The translations under genes and the position numbers were made by a program. From NCBI GenBank assembly GCA_024234995.1, contig JACKNF010000002.1, forward strand, positions 292,919 through 356,918: 64,000 nt of DNA. Reading direction: 5' to 3'. Of this stretch, positions 19,561 through 28,633 are shown piece by piece. Each line of letters starts with the position of its first letter. Positions within the stretch are counted from its first letter, which is position 1. The notes under the pieces were generated by a model. The model saw nothing but the letters and a program-made list of their open reading frames with translations, searched no databases and was not told where the DNA came from. Source of the DNA: Gammaproteobacteria bacterium. Its GTDB lineage: Bacteria; Pseudomonadota; Gammaproteobacteria; Competibacterales; Competibacteraceae.

Positions 19561-19989
19561 ATGAAGTGTAAACATTACATGGTGTCCGCGCCGACTTATG
19601 TGCTTGATACTGCGCCGCTATCGGAGGCTGTGTCGCTCATGATCCGTAAACACATGCAGGATCTGATGGTGGTCAACGACCGGCTTGAATTTATCGGGAC
19701 GATTAATTCGTTTATGTTCTCCAAGATGCTGTTGCCTCCCAATCCACAGCTTCCGGACGATGCGGAGAACGAGTCTGCTGAGGATGTTGATAACCGGCTG
19801 ATTCCTCATTTGCACCGCAAGGTAGGCGATTTCGCAGCTTCTCATCCAGTGGTTGAGCCGGAAGCGCCATTGTCGGATGCACTGCGATTATTGTCGGAAG
19901 GGTATATCCGGTTGCCGGTGGTAGATGCGGATCGTAAATTGGTCGGTTCTCTGTCTTCGCTCACTATTCTCCGGCGATTCCGGTTCTAG
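19561..19989 (+). CDS. CBS-domain pair protein
   Basis: A 142-residue protein made of two CBS motifs and nothing else. The first runs from MVSAPTYVL through LSEAVSLMIRKHMQDLMVVND; the second from VGDFAASHPVVEPEAPLSDALRLL to RLPVVDADRKLVGSLS. An acidic linker (about 60-85) separates them. Such stand-alone CBS proteins bind adenine nucleotides and regulate partners. The partner is not evident, as hppA is on the opposite strand. AGGAGAG precedes the ATG. Confidence 0.85.
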   Translation: MKCKHYMVSAPTYVLDTAPLSEAVSLMIRKHMQDLMVVNDRLEFIGTINSFMFSKMLLPPNPQLPDDAENESAEDVDNRLIPHLHRKVGDFAASHPVVEPEAPLSDALRLLSEGYIRLPVVDADRKLVGSLSSLTILRRFRF

Positions 19990-20021
19990 TCCGCTTTCAA
20001 AGCAGGCTGCCGGTCTTTAGG

Positions 20022-20040
20022 GCCGGCTGGAAGCCGGCGC
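20022..20040. repeat. REP-like hairpin
   Basis: GCCGGC, TGGAA, GCCGGC palindrome in the 74-base gap between the CBS gene and the ABC ATPase gene. It resembles another hairpin at 40521-40538 (CCGCTGG-AAAG-CCAGCGG). Could be a REP-type element or a transcription end without a U tract. Confidence 0.45.
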
Positions 20041-20063
20041 CATCTCGCTGATTTGTGTCTTAA

Positions 20064-20747
20064 ATGATTGAACTGGTTGCTGTTTGTAAGATTTTCCATC
20101 AGGATCAGCCCAACGAGTGCCGGGCGCTGCATGAGATCAGTCTAACCTTGGATCGCGGCGGTATCACTGTATTCAAGGGGCCCAGTGGTTCGGGTAAAAC
20201 CACGTTGCTTACCGTGATTGGGGGGTTGGCGCGGCCGACGAGCGGGCGGATTGCCTTGGATGGACGCTTGCTTTCTAACTTGCCAGAGCGCTTTTTGACC
20301 GAGGTCCGGAGACATCACTTCGGCTTCGTATTTCAGCAATTCAACCTGATCCGGGGCCTGAGTGTGCTGGAGAATGTGATGCTGCCGGCCTATCCACTGG
20401 GCCGGCCTTACCGGGAACTGGTTAAAGCGGCGCGCGAGTTGTTAGATCGCTTCGGATTGGGCGGAAAAGCCACCAGCCGGGTTGAATGGCTGTCCGGTGG
20501 TGAGGCGCAACGCACTGCCCTGGCGCGCGCCCTGATCAATAATCCGGCAACGGTGATTGCCGACGAGCCAACCGCAAATCTTGACAGTGCGCTGTCGCAG
20601 GAAGTATTGGCGCTATTTGATACGCTGGCCGTTCAGGGCCGCACTGTGTTGATCAGCAGCCACGATCCCTTGGTGTTTGGGGCGAGTTGCGTTAATCGGG
20701 TTATCGAATTGCACGATGGGCGATTGGTGGCCGGTTCGGTGATGTGA
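20064..20747 (+). CDS. ABC transporter ATP-binding protein, LolD/MacB-like
   Basis: A 227-residue ATPase with Walker A GPSGSGKTT (about 39-47), Q-loop VFQQFNL, signature LSGGEAQR (about 145), Walker B TVIADEPTANLD and switch His in SSHDP. The family matches the LolD/MacB/FtsE-type exporters and extruders. No permease gene lies on either side, so its partner must be encoded elsewhere. It starts 17 bases past the REP-like hairpin with a weak ribosome binding site. Confidence 0.85.
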   Translation: MIELVAVCKIFHQDQPNECRALHEISLTLDRGGITVFKGPSGSGKTTLLTVIGGLARPTSGRIALDGRLLSNLPERFLTEVRRHHFGFVFQQFNLIRGLSVLENVMLPAYPLGRPYRELVKAARELLDRFGLGGKATSRVEWLSGGEAQRTALARALINNPATVIADEPTANLDSALSQEVLALFDTLAVQGRTVLISSHDPLVFGASCVNRVIELHDGRLVAGSVM

Positions 20748-20786
20748 CCTCCAACGCGGCAGGTGTCTTGGCACATAGGCTCTAGC

Positions 20787-21278
20787 TCAGGAGGTTGATC
20801 TGCGGCTCGCCAGCCAATCGCGAACGGCGGGGCCAGTGCCAATGGTCCAGGGTTTCAACCGCTCGACCGGTACCCGCTTGATGCCGGCCAGCTCCTCACC
20901 AAGCTGGATCTCGCCGCGGGCCGGCACATGGAAGGCTAGCAACAGCTGATTCATCTCGAAGAAGGGGTAATAGCCGATAAAATATGCAGTTTCGGCGTTC
21001 AGGCCCAGTTCTTCCTGTACTTCGCGCAGCACGGCTGCATCGGGTGTTTCGCCTTTTTCCAAAAAGCCGGTAATCAGGCCGAACATCTTCTCTGGCCAGC
21101 CGTGGTTGCGGGCCAGAATCACCGCGCCGTCCACTTCGACGATAGCCGCGACCACTGGAATCGGATTATCCCAGTGAATATAAGGGCAGTCAGGTCCACT
21201 GCAGCGTTGCCGGAGCTGGCCAGCAACTTCCGCAGTTTGCAATGGGCTGCCGCATTGGGGACAAAAGTGGATTTGCAT
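20787..21278 (-). CDS. NUDIX hydrolase with zinc-ribbon N-terminus
   Basis: About 163 residues. An N-terminal CPQCG...CSGPDCPYIHWDNPIPVVA zinc-ribbon-like segment precedes a full Nudix box: GFLEKGETPDAAVLREVQEE with LGL directly after. The arrangement resembles NudC-type or related nucleotide pyrophosphohydrolases, but the C-terminal NudC signature is not clear. The start MQIHFCPQCG at 21278 is chosen because the family begins at this zinc ribbon; a longer frame to 21593 would overlap argF on the other strand. Confidence 0.85.
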   Translation of the reverse strand: MQIHFCPQCGSPLQTAEVAGQLRQRCSGPDCPYIHWDNPIPVVAAIVEVDGAVILARNHGWPEKMFGLITGFLEKGETPDAAVLREVQEELGLNAETAYFIGYYPFFEMNQLLLAFHVPARGEIQLGEELAGIKRVPVERLKPWTIGTGPAVRDWLASRRSTS

Positions 21279-21371
21279 AGTGGGGGACCCATCCTGTCGT
21301 GGTGAATGTGCTTTTATTAGCGGCAACAGCGCCGGTGCGATTCTGTTGAGATCATGATCTATAATTTTACT

Positions 21372-21397
21372 ACGGCAGCCGCTACCGCTGCCGTTTT
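21372..21397 (+). terminator. Terminator-like hairpin in the argF leader
   Basis: ACGGCAG, nine-base loop, CTGCCGT, then TTTTGATTTT. It lies about 115 bases before argF, with a TATAAT 10-like hexamer at 21360-21365 close upstream. It could end stray transcription entering argF or act as an attenuator; no leader peptide rich in arginine was found. Confidence 0.4.
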
Positions 21398-21510
21398 GAT
21401 TTTGGAGAACGGCTTGCGAACGGTTTGTCCCAGAAAGGCGTACCTTCCGCAAGCCGGTTTGCAACCATTGAGCATAACCGGTCATCCGGCTTTGCAGCGA
21501 AATCTTTATA

Positions 21511-22431
21511 ATGAAAACACGCCATTTTCTCAGCTTGTTTGACCTAACGCCGGCCGAATTGCAGCAGATCCTGCGGCGCGCTAATGAACTCAAGATATTG
21601 CGTCAGCGTGGAGAATACTACGCGCCGTTTCCAGGTAAAGTATTAGGCATGATCTTTGAGAAAGCATCGACGCGTACCCGGGTCTCCTTCGAGGCTGGCA
21701 TCGCGCAGCTTGGCGGTAGCGCGATTTTCCTGTCGCCGCGCGATACTCAACTGGGTCGAGGTGAACCGGTCGAGGATACCGCCCGGGTGCTGTCGGGCAT
21801 GGTCGACCTGATGATGATCCGCACCTTTGCCCATGCCAGTATTGAGCGGTTTGCTGAATACTCGACTGTGCCGGTGATCAATGGATTGACCGATTACAAT
21901 CATCCCTGCCAATTGCTGGCGGATTTGCAAACGTTCATCGAACAACGCGGGGGGATTCAGGGTCGAACCGTGGCTTGGATTGGCGACGGTAATAATATGT
22001 GTAACAGTTATCTCAGCGCCGCTTGTCAATGTGATTTCCAGTTGCGCATTGCAGTTCCGCCGGGTTATGAGCCAGATGCTGAATTGCTGCAACGCGCCGC
22101 GGGGCGGGTAGTTTTGTTGCGCGATCCATTGCTTGCAGCGCGCGATGCCGATTTGGTGACGACCGATGTGTGGTCGAGCATGGGCAAGGAAGAGCAGCAA
22201 CAGCGGCGGCAGCGTGATTTTTCACCGTATCAGGTGACCGCTGAAATCATGGCTCAAGCTAAGCCTGATGCCCTTTTTCTGCATTGTCTACCCGCCCATC
22301 GAGGCGAAGAAGTCAGCGCGGAGGTCATCGACGGACCGCAAAGCCGGGTATGGGATCAGGCCGAGAACCGTTTGCATGTCCAGAAGGCGCTGATGGAGTT
22401 TCTGCTGCTGGGCGGAAATACGCCTGCTTGA
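21511..22431 (+). CDS. argF: Ornithine carbamoyltransferase
   Basis: A 306-residue anabolic enzyme joining ornithine and carbamoyl phosphate to citrulline in arginine synthesis. Carbamoyl-phosphate site STRTR (about 53-57), [27 protein letters not shown] (about 128) and ornithine loop [12 protein letters not shown] (about 265) are all present. Length is normal. The ATG has a weak ribosome binding site. Other arginine genes are not adjacent. Confidence 0.95.
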   Translation: MKTRHFLSLFDLTPAELQQILRRANELKILRQRGEYYAPFPGKVLGMIFEKASTRTRVSFEAGIAQLGGSAIFLSPRDTQLGRGEPVEDTARVLSGMVDLMMIRTFAHASIERFAEYSTVPVINGLTDYNHPCQLLADLQTFIEQRGGIQGRTVAWIGDGNNMCNSYLSAACQCDFQLRIAVPPGYEPDAELLQRAAGRVVLLRDPLLAARDADLVTTDVWSSMGKEEQQQRRQRDFSPYQVTAEIMAQAKPDALFLHCLPAHRGEEVSAEVIDGPQSRVWDQAENRLHVQKALMEFLLLGGNTPA

Positions 22432-22473
22432 TGATTTATGATTTGACAGAAACCCGTCAAATCCGGCTTTCCC

Positions 22474-22489
22474 CTCTTTCGATAAAGAG
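22474..22489. other. Hairpin between argF and rnfA
   Basis: CTCTTT-CGAT-AAAGAG in the 105-base gap after argF. It is flanked by C-rich and G-rich ends (CCC before, AGG after) like other C/T-G/A palindromes in this window. No U tract follows, so it is more likely REP-like than a strong terminator. Confidence 0.4.
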
Positions 22490-22536
22490 AGGTGGCGTGT
22501 AGCCCCAGAATGGTTTGAACATGGTGAGTCCCATTG

Positions 22537-23118
22537 ATGAAAGACTATGCGCTGATCCTGATCGGAACGATCCTGGTCAATAATTTTGTGTTAGTGAAGT
22601 TTCTGGGACTGTGTCCGTTCATGGGCGTATCCCGCAAGCTGGAAACCGCCTTGGGCATGGGGCTGGCGACGACTTTCGTGCTGACGTTGTCGTCCATTTG
22701 CGCTTATCTCAGCGATGAATATCTGCTAGCGCCGCTTGGATTGGAGTATCTGCGAACCATCGCCTTTATTTTGGTGATTGCCGTGGTTGTCCAATTTACC
22801 GAGATGGTGGTGCATAAGACCAGTCCGCTTCTCTATCAGGTGCTGGGAATTTATCTGCCGCTGATCACCACCAACTGCGCCGTGTTGGGTGTTGCTCTGC
22901 TTAACGTGCAGACCCGGCATGGCCTTATCGAATCCGGCTTGTACGGCTTTGGCGCAGCGGCCGGTTTTTCATTGGTGATGGTGTTGTTTGCCGCCATGCG
23001 CGAGCGCATCGTAGTAGCGGATGTGCCGATACCGTTTCGTGGAGCGGCGATCACGCTGGTGACTGCCGGGTTGATGTCATTGGCGTTTATGGGTTTTGCC
23101 GGTTTGGTCAGAGGTTGA
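22537..23118 (+). CDS. rnfA: Rnf complex subunit RnfA
   Basis: A 193-residue, six-helix subunit of the Rnf ferredoxin:NAD+ oxidoreductase. [18 protein letters not shown] near the N-terminus and [13 protein letters not shown] in the middle are family signatures; the conserved Cys in each supports the buried iron-sulfur cluster shared with RnfE. ATG at 22537 gives the canonical family length and removes a leading TTG codon. First gene of a six-gene operon; RnfB starts six bases downstream. Confidence 0.94.
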   Translation: MKDYALILIGTILVNNFVLVKFLGLCPFMGVSRKLETALGMGLATTFVLTLSSICAYLSDEYLLAPLGLEYLRTIAFILVIAVVVQFTEMVVHKTSPLLYQVLGIYLPLITTNCAVLGVALLNVQTRHGLIESGLYGFGAAAGFSLVMVLFAAMRERIVVADVPIPFRGAAITLVTAGLMSLAFMGFAGLVRG

Positions 23119-23124
23119 TGAGAG

Positions 23125-23676
23125 ATGATTGCCGCAATTGTGGTGCTGAGTGTAATGGCCGGCGTTTCCGGCTTGTTATTGGGTTTTGCTGCGGTCCGCT
23201 TTAAGGTGGAAGGCGACCCGATTGTTGACAAAATCGACGCCATTTTACCGCAAACCCAGTGCGGGCAATGCGGCTATCCAGGGTGCCGGCCCTATGCGGA
23301 AGCCATCGCCGCTGGTGAAGCGGATATCAACCAATGTCCACCGGGTGGTGAAAACGGTGTCACCGCCTTGGCTGATCTATTGGGCCGCGATCCCAAGCCG
23401 CTCAATGCTGAGCATGGGGCCGTGAAACCGAAAATGGTGGCGGTGATCGACGAGCAGAATTGCATCGGCTGCACTTTGTGCATCCAGGCGTGCCCGGTGG
23501 ACGCCATTCTTGGCGCGGCCAAGCACATGCATACCGTGATTGCCAGCGAGTGTACCGGTTGCGAATTGTGCATCGCTCCCTGTCCGGTGGATTGCATTGA
23601 CATGATTCCGGTCGCGCAGACGATCACTACCTGGAAATGGACTTATCCTGCCGTGACCGCTAAAGCTGCCGCATGA
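23125..23676 (+). CDS. rnfB: Rnf complex ferredoxin subunit RnfB
   Basis: A 183-residue protein with one N-terminal membrane helix, a four-Cys domain (CGQCGYPGC...CPPGG, about 49-75) and two 4Fe-4S clusters of the CxxCxxCxxxCP type ([12 protein letters not shown], about 114; [12 protein letters not shown], about 143). It is the electron entry module that receives electrons from ferredoxin or passes them on. The stop overlaps rnfC by four bases (ATGA). Confidence 0.95.
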   Translation: MIAAIVVLSVMAGVSGLLLGFAAVRFKVEGDPIVDKIDAILPQTQCGQCGYPGCRPYAEAIAAGEADINQCPPGGENGVTALADLLGRDPKPLNAEHGAVKPKMVAVIDEQNCIGCTLCIQACPVDAILGAAKHMHTVIASECTGCELCIAPCPVDCIDMIPVAQTITTWKWTYPAVTAKAAA

Positions 23677-25313
23677 GCCGCTTGTATCCCTTCCACGGCG
23701 GGTTGAAAACCGTTCGCCATAAAACTGAATCCAATCAATGGCCGATCCAGCAGGCTGCCTTGCCGCGCTGGCTGACCGTGCCGTTGCGTCAGCACATTGG
23801 CGCCATTGCCAAACCGCTGGTGCAGGCCGGCGACCGGGTGCTAAAAGGGCAGATGATCGGCCAAGCGGATGGCTATATCAGCGCTGCCGTTCATGCGCCC
23901 ACATCCGGAGTAGTGGCAGCAGTGGAGACCCGGCCCGTACCGCATCCTTCCGGGTTGCCAGACCTGTGCGTCGTTATCGACAGCGACGGTGAGGAGTGCT
24001 GGATCGAGCATGAACCGGTGGATTATCGCGCATTGCATCCCAGCGAATTGCGCAATGTCTTGCGTAACGCGGGCATTGTCGGCTTGGGCGGGGCGGCATT
24101 TCCCAGTGCAGTCAAGCTCAATCTCAGCGGGCAGTGCGAACATCTCGATACTTTGATCCTGAATGGCGCTGAATGCGAGCCGTGGATCACCTGTGATGAC
24201 CGGTTGATGCGCGAGCGGGCAACCGGCATCGTCGCTGGGTTGCAGGTTATGACCTGCCTGCTCGAACCCCGCGAAGTGCTGATTGGCATTGAGGACGACA
24301 AGCCGGAAGCCATCGCCGCTATGGCCGAAGCCTGTGCAGGAACCGGCTATCAAGTCCGGCCCATACCGACCCGTTATCCCAGCGGTAGCGTCAAACAACT
24401 GGTTAAGCTGTTGACCGGAAAAGAAACGCCGGTTGAGGGCTTGCCGGTCGATGTCGGGGTGCAGTGCTTCAACGCCGCGACGGCGTACACCGTTCATCGT
24501 GCTATTGATCATGGCGAGCCGGTTATTTCCCGGGTGGTGACGGTGACCGGTCATGTGAGCCAGCCCGGTAATTTCGAAGCGCTGCTCGGTACATCGTTTG
24601 CAGATTTGGTCGAGCAATGCGGCGGTTATCGGGAGGGGGTAGAGCGGTTGATCATGGGCGGACCAATGATGGGGTTTGCCCTGCACAGTGACGAAGTGCC
24701 GCTGACCAAGGCTGCCAACTGCATTCTAGCGGCCAGCGCCGCCGAACTGACCCCGGCGCAGCCGGTGATGCCCTGCATTCGTTGCGGTGCCTGCGTGGAT
24801 GTATGCCCTGCAGATCTGCTCCCTCAGCAATTGTATTGGCATGCCCGTGCTAAGGAATTCGATAAGGCACAGGATTACCATCTGTTTAGCTGCATCGAAT
24901 GCGGTTGTTGCAGCGCGGTCTGCCCCAGCCATATCCCGCTGGTGCAGTATTACCGTTATGCCAAGAACGAAATCTGGGCGCAGGAGAAGGAAAAACAAAA
25001 GGCTGAGTTAGCCCGGCAACGCCATCAGGCCCGGTTGGAGCGGCTGGAGCGTGAAAAGCAAGAGCGTGAAGCCAAACTGAGGCAAAAAGCGCCTGCTAAA
25101 ACGATTAAGGCGGCGGAAGCCAGTGAAGCGGGTATTAAGCTGGATATCGAAGCGGCGGTGGCGCATGCCAAGCCGCACCCTCCGTCCTCAATCTCCTCCC
25201 GCGCAGAGGAGGGGGAGTCTATCACTGACTATTCCGCGAGAACTCCTGCGCTCCCTGTAGCGGAGGGTGGAAACCAGGAACCTGAACCGCTATCCAGCAA
25301 GCAGGACGCCTAA
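23673..25313 (+). CDS. rnfC: Rnf complex NADH-binding subunit RnfC
   Basis: A 546-residue peripheral subunit with Gly-rich nucleotide sites ([17 protein letters not shown], about 134; [13 protein letters not shown], about 166) that bind NADH and FMN. Two 4Fe-4S motifs follow, [12 protein letters not shown] (about 369) and [12 protein letters not shown] (about 408). After the last cluster there is a charged coiled coil (about 430-475) and an irregular Ser/Pro/Glu tail. The tail is partly encoded by an inverted repeat (25176-25269), so its end is probably dispensable. C-terminal tails of RnfC are known to vary. Confidence 0.94.
   Translation: MSRLYPFHGGLKTVRHKTESNQWPIQQAALPRWLTVPLRQHIGAIAKPLVQAGDRVLKGQMIGQADGYISAAVHAPTSGVVAAVETRPVPHPSGLPDLCVVIDSDGEECWIEHEPVDYRALHPSELRNVLRNAGIVGLGGAAFPSAVKLNLSGQCEHLDTLILNGAECEPWITCDDRLMRERATGIVAGLQVMTCLLEPREVLIGIEDDKPEAIAAMAEACAGTGYQVRPIPTRYPSGSVKQLVKLLTGKETPVEGLPVDVGVQCFNAATAYTVHRAIDHGEPVISRVVTVTGHVSQPGNFEALLGTSFADLVEQCGGYREGVERLIMGGPMMGFALHSDEVPLTKAANCILAASAAELTPAQPVMPCIRCGACVDVCPADLLPQQLYWHARAKEFDKAQDYHLFSCIECGCCSAVCPSHIPLVQYYRYAKNEIWAQEKEKQKAELARQRHQARLERLEREKQEREAKLRQKAPAKTIKAAEASEAGIKLDIEAAVAHAKPHPPSSISSRAEEGESITDYSARTPALPVAEGGNQEPEPLSSKQDA
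25176..25269. repeat. Inverted-repeat element inside the rnfC 3' end
   Basis: Outer arms CACCCTCCG (25176-25184) and CGGAGGGTG (25261-25269) are perfectly complementary. Inside are CTCCTC...GAGGAG and further C/T-G/A-rich sequence. It encodes about 31 low-complexity residues of RnfC in frame. Similar palindromes occur between genes elsewhere in the window (30023, 45276, 59022). Confidence 0.6.
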
Positions 25314-25318
25314 ACATC

Positions 25319-26356
25319 ATGCGTTTTAAGATTGTTACGTCTCCACACATTTCACAGGATGTGAGCGTTGGCCAGATGATGCGCCGCGTGCTGTATGCGA
25401 TGATTCCCGGCATTGCGGCACTCACTGGGTTTTTCGGCTGGGGTATTCTCATTAATCTGGTGATCGCGACTGCCGTTGCGCTGCTGGCGGAAACGGTGAT
25501 GCTGACGGTACGCGGCAGGCCGTTGGCGCTGCATCTCAGCGACTTCAGCGCCGTGGTTACTGCCTGGCTGCTGGCGGTGGCGCTGCCGCCGCTGGCACCG
25601 TGGTGGCTGACAGCCCTTGGTATCTTTTCAGCTGTCGTTGTCGCTAAGCATTTGTACGGAGGGCTGGGCTATAATCCGTTCAATCCGGCGATGGTCGGTT
25701 ATGTGGTGTTGCTGATTTCCTTCCCCCGCGAAATGAGCACTTGGTTAATCCCGCATGGTTTGGGCCAGCCGCATGCCTTGAGTTTTCTGGAAACGCTGCG
25801 GGTAATTTTCAACAGTGAATGGCCGGCGCGTTTTGCCCTGGATGCTTTGACCGGCGCGACCCCGCTGGATGCGTTGCGTACTCAGATTGGGCTGGGATTG
25901 ACCGTGACCGGGATTCGCAACAGCCCTGTATTTGGCATCATTGCCGGCCAAGGCTGGGAATGGGCGGCGTTGGGCTTTCTGGCAGGCGGGTTGTGGCTGG
26001 TTTACACTCGGACGGCAGATTGGCGGATTCCGGCTGGGATGCTGGGCGGGCTGGCGATAATTGCCACGATATTCTATCTAGCCGATCCACAACATTATGC
26101 CCCGCCGTGGTTTCATATCTGGAGCGGCGCAGCAATTTTCGGCGCCTTTTTCATTGCCACTGACCCGGTCACCGCCAGCACCACTGCGCGTGGCCGGCTG
26201 ATCTATGGAGCGGGTATCGGTGTCCTGGTGTACATCATTCGCGGCTTTGGCGGCTATCCCGATGGCGTTGCTTTTTCAGTATTACTCATGAACATTGCTG
26301 CGCCGGCGATTGACCTTTACACCCAGCCCCGGGTGTTTGGAGCCCGGCGCGGATGA
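25319..26356 (+). CDS. rnfD: Rnf complex subunit RnfD
   Basis: A 345-residue multi-helix subunit of the NQR2/RnfD family. LDALTGATPLDAL (about 175-187) holds the Thr that receives covalent FMN in this family. YNPFNPAMVGY and FFIATDPVTASTT are conserved membrane signatures. It starts five bases after rnfC and its stop overlaps rnfG by four bases. Confidence 0.94.
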   Translation: MRFKIVTSPHISQDVSVGQMMRRVLYAMIPGIAALTGFFGWGILINLVIATAVALLAETVMLTVRGRPLALHLSDFSAVVTAWLLAVALPPLAPWWLTALGIFSAVVVAKHLYGGLGYNPFNPAMVGYVVLLISFPREMSTWLIPHGLGQPHALSFLETLRVIFNSEWPARFALDALTGATPLDALRTQIGLGLTVTGIRNSPVFGIIAGQGWEWAALGFLAGGLWLVYTRTADWRIPAGMLGGLAIIATIFYLADPQHYAPPWFHIWSGAAIFGAFFIATDPVTASTTARGRLIYGAGIGVLVYIIRGFGGYPDGVAFSVLLMNIAAPAIDLYTQPRVFGARRG

Positions 26357-26988
26357 AGAAGATTGCGCGCAGTATGGGCATTGCCGCCCTGATCCTCACT
26401 GGATTCGCCGTGGTTGGTACGGGACTGGTGGCCATCACCTACAGCGGTACCAAAAATATCATTGCCGAGGCGCAACGGGCGGCGCTGGAGGCCAGCCTCA
26501 ATCAACTGGTGCCGGCGGATCGTTACGACAACCGGGTGACGGAAGACCGTCTTGACATCGTTGCGCCGGAGTGGCTGGGTACCGATCAGCCCGTCACGAT
26601 TTATCGGGCACGTAAGAATGGTCAACCGGTCGCGCTGTTTGCCACGCCCACTGCGCCGGATGGTTACAGCGGACCCATTCAACTGCTGATTGGCGTGTAT
26701 GCCGATGGAACCCTAGCCGGAGTGCGGGTGTTGGCCCACAAGGAAACGCCGGGCTTGGGCGATGGTATCGAGGCGAGGCGTTCGCCGTGGATTCTGGCGT
26801 TTACCGGCAAGTCGCTGACCGATCCACCTCTGGAGCAGTGGAAGGTGAAAAGGGATGGCGGCGCGTTCGATCAACTGACGGGCGCGACCATTACGCCACG
26901 CGCGGTGGTCAAGGCAGTCCGGCGATTTCTGGAGTATGTCCAGAAGCATCAGGAGCAATTGTTTGCTCCGGCGGCAGGCGCGAAGTGA
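26353..26988 (+). CDS. rnfG: Rnf complex subunit RnfG
   Basis: A 211-residue protein with one N-terminal membrane anchor and a periplasmic FMN-binding domain. The covalent flavin motif is LTGATITPRAVV (about 175-186), with Thr as attachment residue; ETPGLGDGIEARRSPW is the family's other conserved block. Together with RnfD it forms the membrane flavin relay. The start overlaps rnfD (ATGA). Confidence 0.93.
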   Translation: MKKIARSMGIAALILTGFAVVGTGLVAITYSGTKNIIAEAQRAALEASLNQLVPADRYDNRVTEDRLDIVAPEWLGTDQPVTIYRARKNGQPVALFATPTAPDGYSGPIQLLIGVYADGTLAGVRVLAHKETPGLGDGIEARRSPWILAFTGKSLTDPPLEQWKVKRDGGAFDQLTGATITPRAVVKAVRRFLEYVQKHQEQLFAPAAGAK

Positions 26989-26997
26989 GGAACAGCT

Positions 26998-27687
26998 ATG
27001 AACGAAACCGGCTACTTGAAAATCCTTAAAGACGGTGTTTGGACCCAGAATACCGGATTTGTAGCTTTGCTGGGGTTATGTCCCTTGCTGGCGGTGTCCA
27101 ATTCCGTGGTCAATGGACTGGGGCTGGGGTTGGCGACGCTGCTGGTGCTGCTTATTTCTAACGTCGCGGTATCGCTGATCCGCAATCTAGTGCGGCCCGA
27201 GGTGCGGATTCCGGTTTTTGTATTGGTGATTGCCTGCGTGGTGACTGCGGTGGAATTGGCAATGCATGCTTTCCTGCCGGGCCTGTACACCGTGCTGGGC
27301 ATATTCATTCCATTGATTGTCACTAATTGCTGTGTAATTGGTCGCGCTGAGGCGTTTGCTTTCAAGCACAAAGTTGCTAAGTCAGCAGTGGATGGGATCG
27401 CGACAGGTCTGGGATTTATGCTGGCGCTGACCCTGCTGGGAGCGGTGCGCGAAGTGGTAGGGCAGGGGACGCTCTTCAGTCAGGCAGATTTGCTGTTTGG
27501 CGAGTTTGGCAAGGAGTTAACGTTGCATCTGGCCGATAACTATCGCGGCTTTCTGCTGGCGATTTTGCCGCCGGGCGCGTTCATTGGTTTAGGTTGCCTG
27601 ATCGCGCTTAAAAATGTCATTGACTCGCGCATCCAGCATCGCGCCACTGCGCAACCAGTGGCAGTGCTAATCGAAGCCAAGCCTTGA
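26998..27687 (+). CDS. rnfE: Rnf complex subunit RnfE
   Basis: A 229-residue, six-helix subunit paralogous to RnfA, with [13 protein letters not shown] near residue 22 and [15 protein letters not shown] (about 106). The extra C-terminal half beyond RnfA length is normal for RnfE. AGGAA lies before the ATG, nine bases after rnfG. It closes the operon; the nth gene that follows rnfE in many gammaproteobacteria is absent here. Confidence 0.93.
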   Translation: MNETGYLKILKDGVWTQNTGFVALLGLCPLLAVSNSVVNGLGLGLATLLVLLISNVAVSLIRNLVRPEVRIPVFVLVIACVVTAVELAMHAFLPGLYTVLGIFIPLIVTNCCVIGRAEAFAFKHKVAKSAVDGIATGLGFMLALTLLGAVREVVGQGTLFSQADLLFGEFGKELTLHLADNYRGFLLAILPPGAFIGLGCLIALKNVIDSRIQHRATAQPVAVLIEAKP

Positions 27688-27905
27688 ATTCCATATACCT
27701 AAGACTGCCGGACATTCCTTAATACACCCTCGCGTGCGTAGGACTGGGGTAACGCATGATCGCTTTTGATGAGTCAGTTTGTGGCAACCTTGGCGGGTAA
27801 TCACTCGTTTTGTTGATGCAAGAGTGAATTTTGCTGGGTGGAGCATTTGCCCGTTGGGGCGAATGGCGTTAGATTGACAAGTCCCCAACCGCAGCCCAAA
27901 AGCCC

Positions 27906-28253
27906 ATGTCAAAAATTACTAAAAGCATCTATCGCGTCCTCTTCGTCAACCAAGGCAAGCTTTATGAACTCTATGCCCGGAACATTCATCAGGCGGACTT
28001 GCATGGCTTTATCGAAGTCGAGGAACTGATTTTCGGTGAGCGTTCCGGCGTATTGGTCAACCCAGCTGAGGAACGGTTGCAGACTGAATTTGCCGGTGTG
28101 CAGCGGACCTTCATTCCGATGTACTCAGTCGTGCGCATTGATGAGGTGGAACGGGAGGGTGTCAGCAAAATCCGCCCGGCAGAAGGCGGCGACAATGTAA
28201 CGCCATTTCCACAACCTGCATTCCCGCCCGGTGGAAACCGGAGCAAGGATTAA
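27906..28253 (+). CDS. DUF1820 family protein
   Basis: A 115-residue soluble protein. YRVLFVNQGKLYELYAR, HGFIEVEELIFGE and LVNPAEERLQTEFAGVQRT are the ordered hallmarks of DUF1820, a conserved gammaproteobacterial family without known function; FIPMYSVVRIDEVEREG resembles the SM-like end of the family. The preceding 218 bases (27688-27905) hold no recognisable gene. Confidence 0.85.
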   Translation: MSKITKSIYRVLFVNQGKLYELYARNIHQADLHGFIEVEELIFGERSGVLVNPAEERLQTEFAGVQRTFIPMYSVVRIDEVEREGVSKIRPAEGGDNVTPFPQPAFPPGGNRSKD

Positions 28254-28290
28254 AGCTGTTTTGGCAACGCTTTCTTAAACAGAGGTCATC

Positions 28291-28482
28291 ATGGAAACGG
28301 CAGCATGGTGGGAAGTGCTACTGGGTGGAGTAGCGGCGTTACTGGTGATTTTGTGGTTCCGGCCCGGTATCAAGGCCGCTATCGAGCGCGGCAAAACGGC
28401 CAAGAAAGACTGGCCAGCGGTATTGATCCCCATTGGTTTGGTGGTGCTGTTCGTGATTTTACTGATTCAGATGGTACGCTGA
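28291..28482 (+). CDS. Small two-helix membrane protein, unknown
   Basis: A 63-residue protein with two hydrophobic helices (about 8-22 and 42-61) separated by a basic loop KAAIERGKTAKK. AGAGG lies upstream of the ATG and it follows DUF1820 by 37 bases on the same strand, so the two may be co-transcribed. No family recognised. Confidence 0.65.
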   Translation: METAAWWEVLLGGVAALLVILWFRPGIKAAIERGKTAKKDWPAVLIPIGLVVLFVILLIQMVR

Positions 28483-28563
28483 AATAACTGCCGGTGCTGG
28501 CATTCTGGTCAGTGTCTCTATCGTAGTAACTGGTTCTTTAATCATTTCAAAATAAAACAATCC

Positions 28564-28621
28564 CCTGAAAATGCCGCAATTCTAAGATAGGAAAAGATTC
28601 AATTTTTTGCGGCAAATCAGG
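28564..28621. other. Imperfect inverted repeat upstream of the hairpin cluster
   Basis: CCTGA...GCCGCAA (28564-28579) is matched by TTGCGGC...TCAGG (28607-28621) around a 27-base centre. It lies just before the four hairpin units and could be a terminator-like or mobile-element end structure. Function not known. Confidence 0.45.
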
Positions 28622-28633
28622 AAAGGCATTTAC

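Noticed and set aside
21507..21512. TATAAT as argF promoter
   Set aside because: It spans the argF start codon and cannot drive that gene.
27667..27912. Minus-strand reading frame in the gap after rnfE
   Set aside because: Overlaps the ends of both neighbours on the other strand and shows no protein-like pattern.
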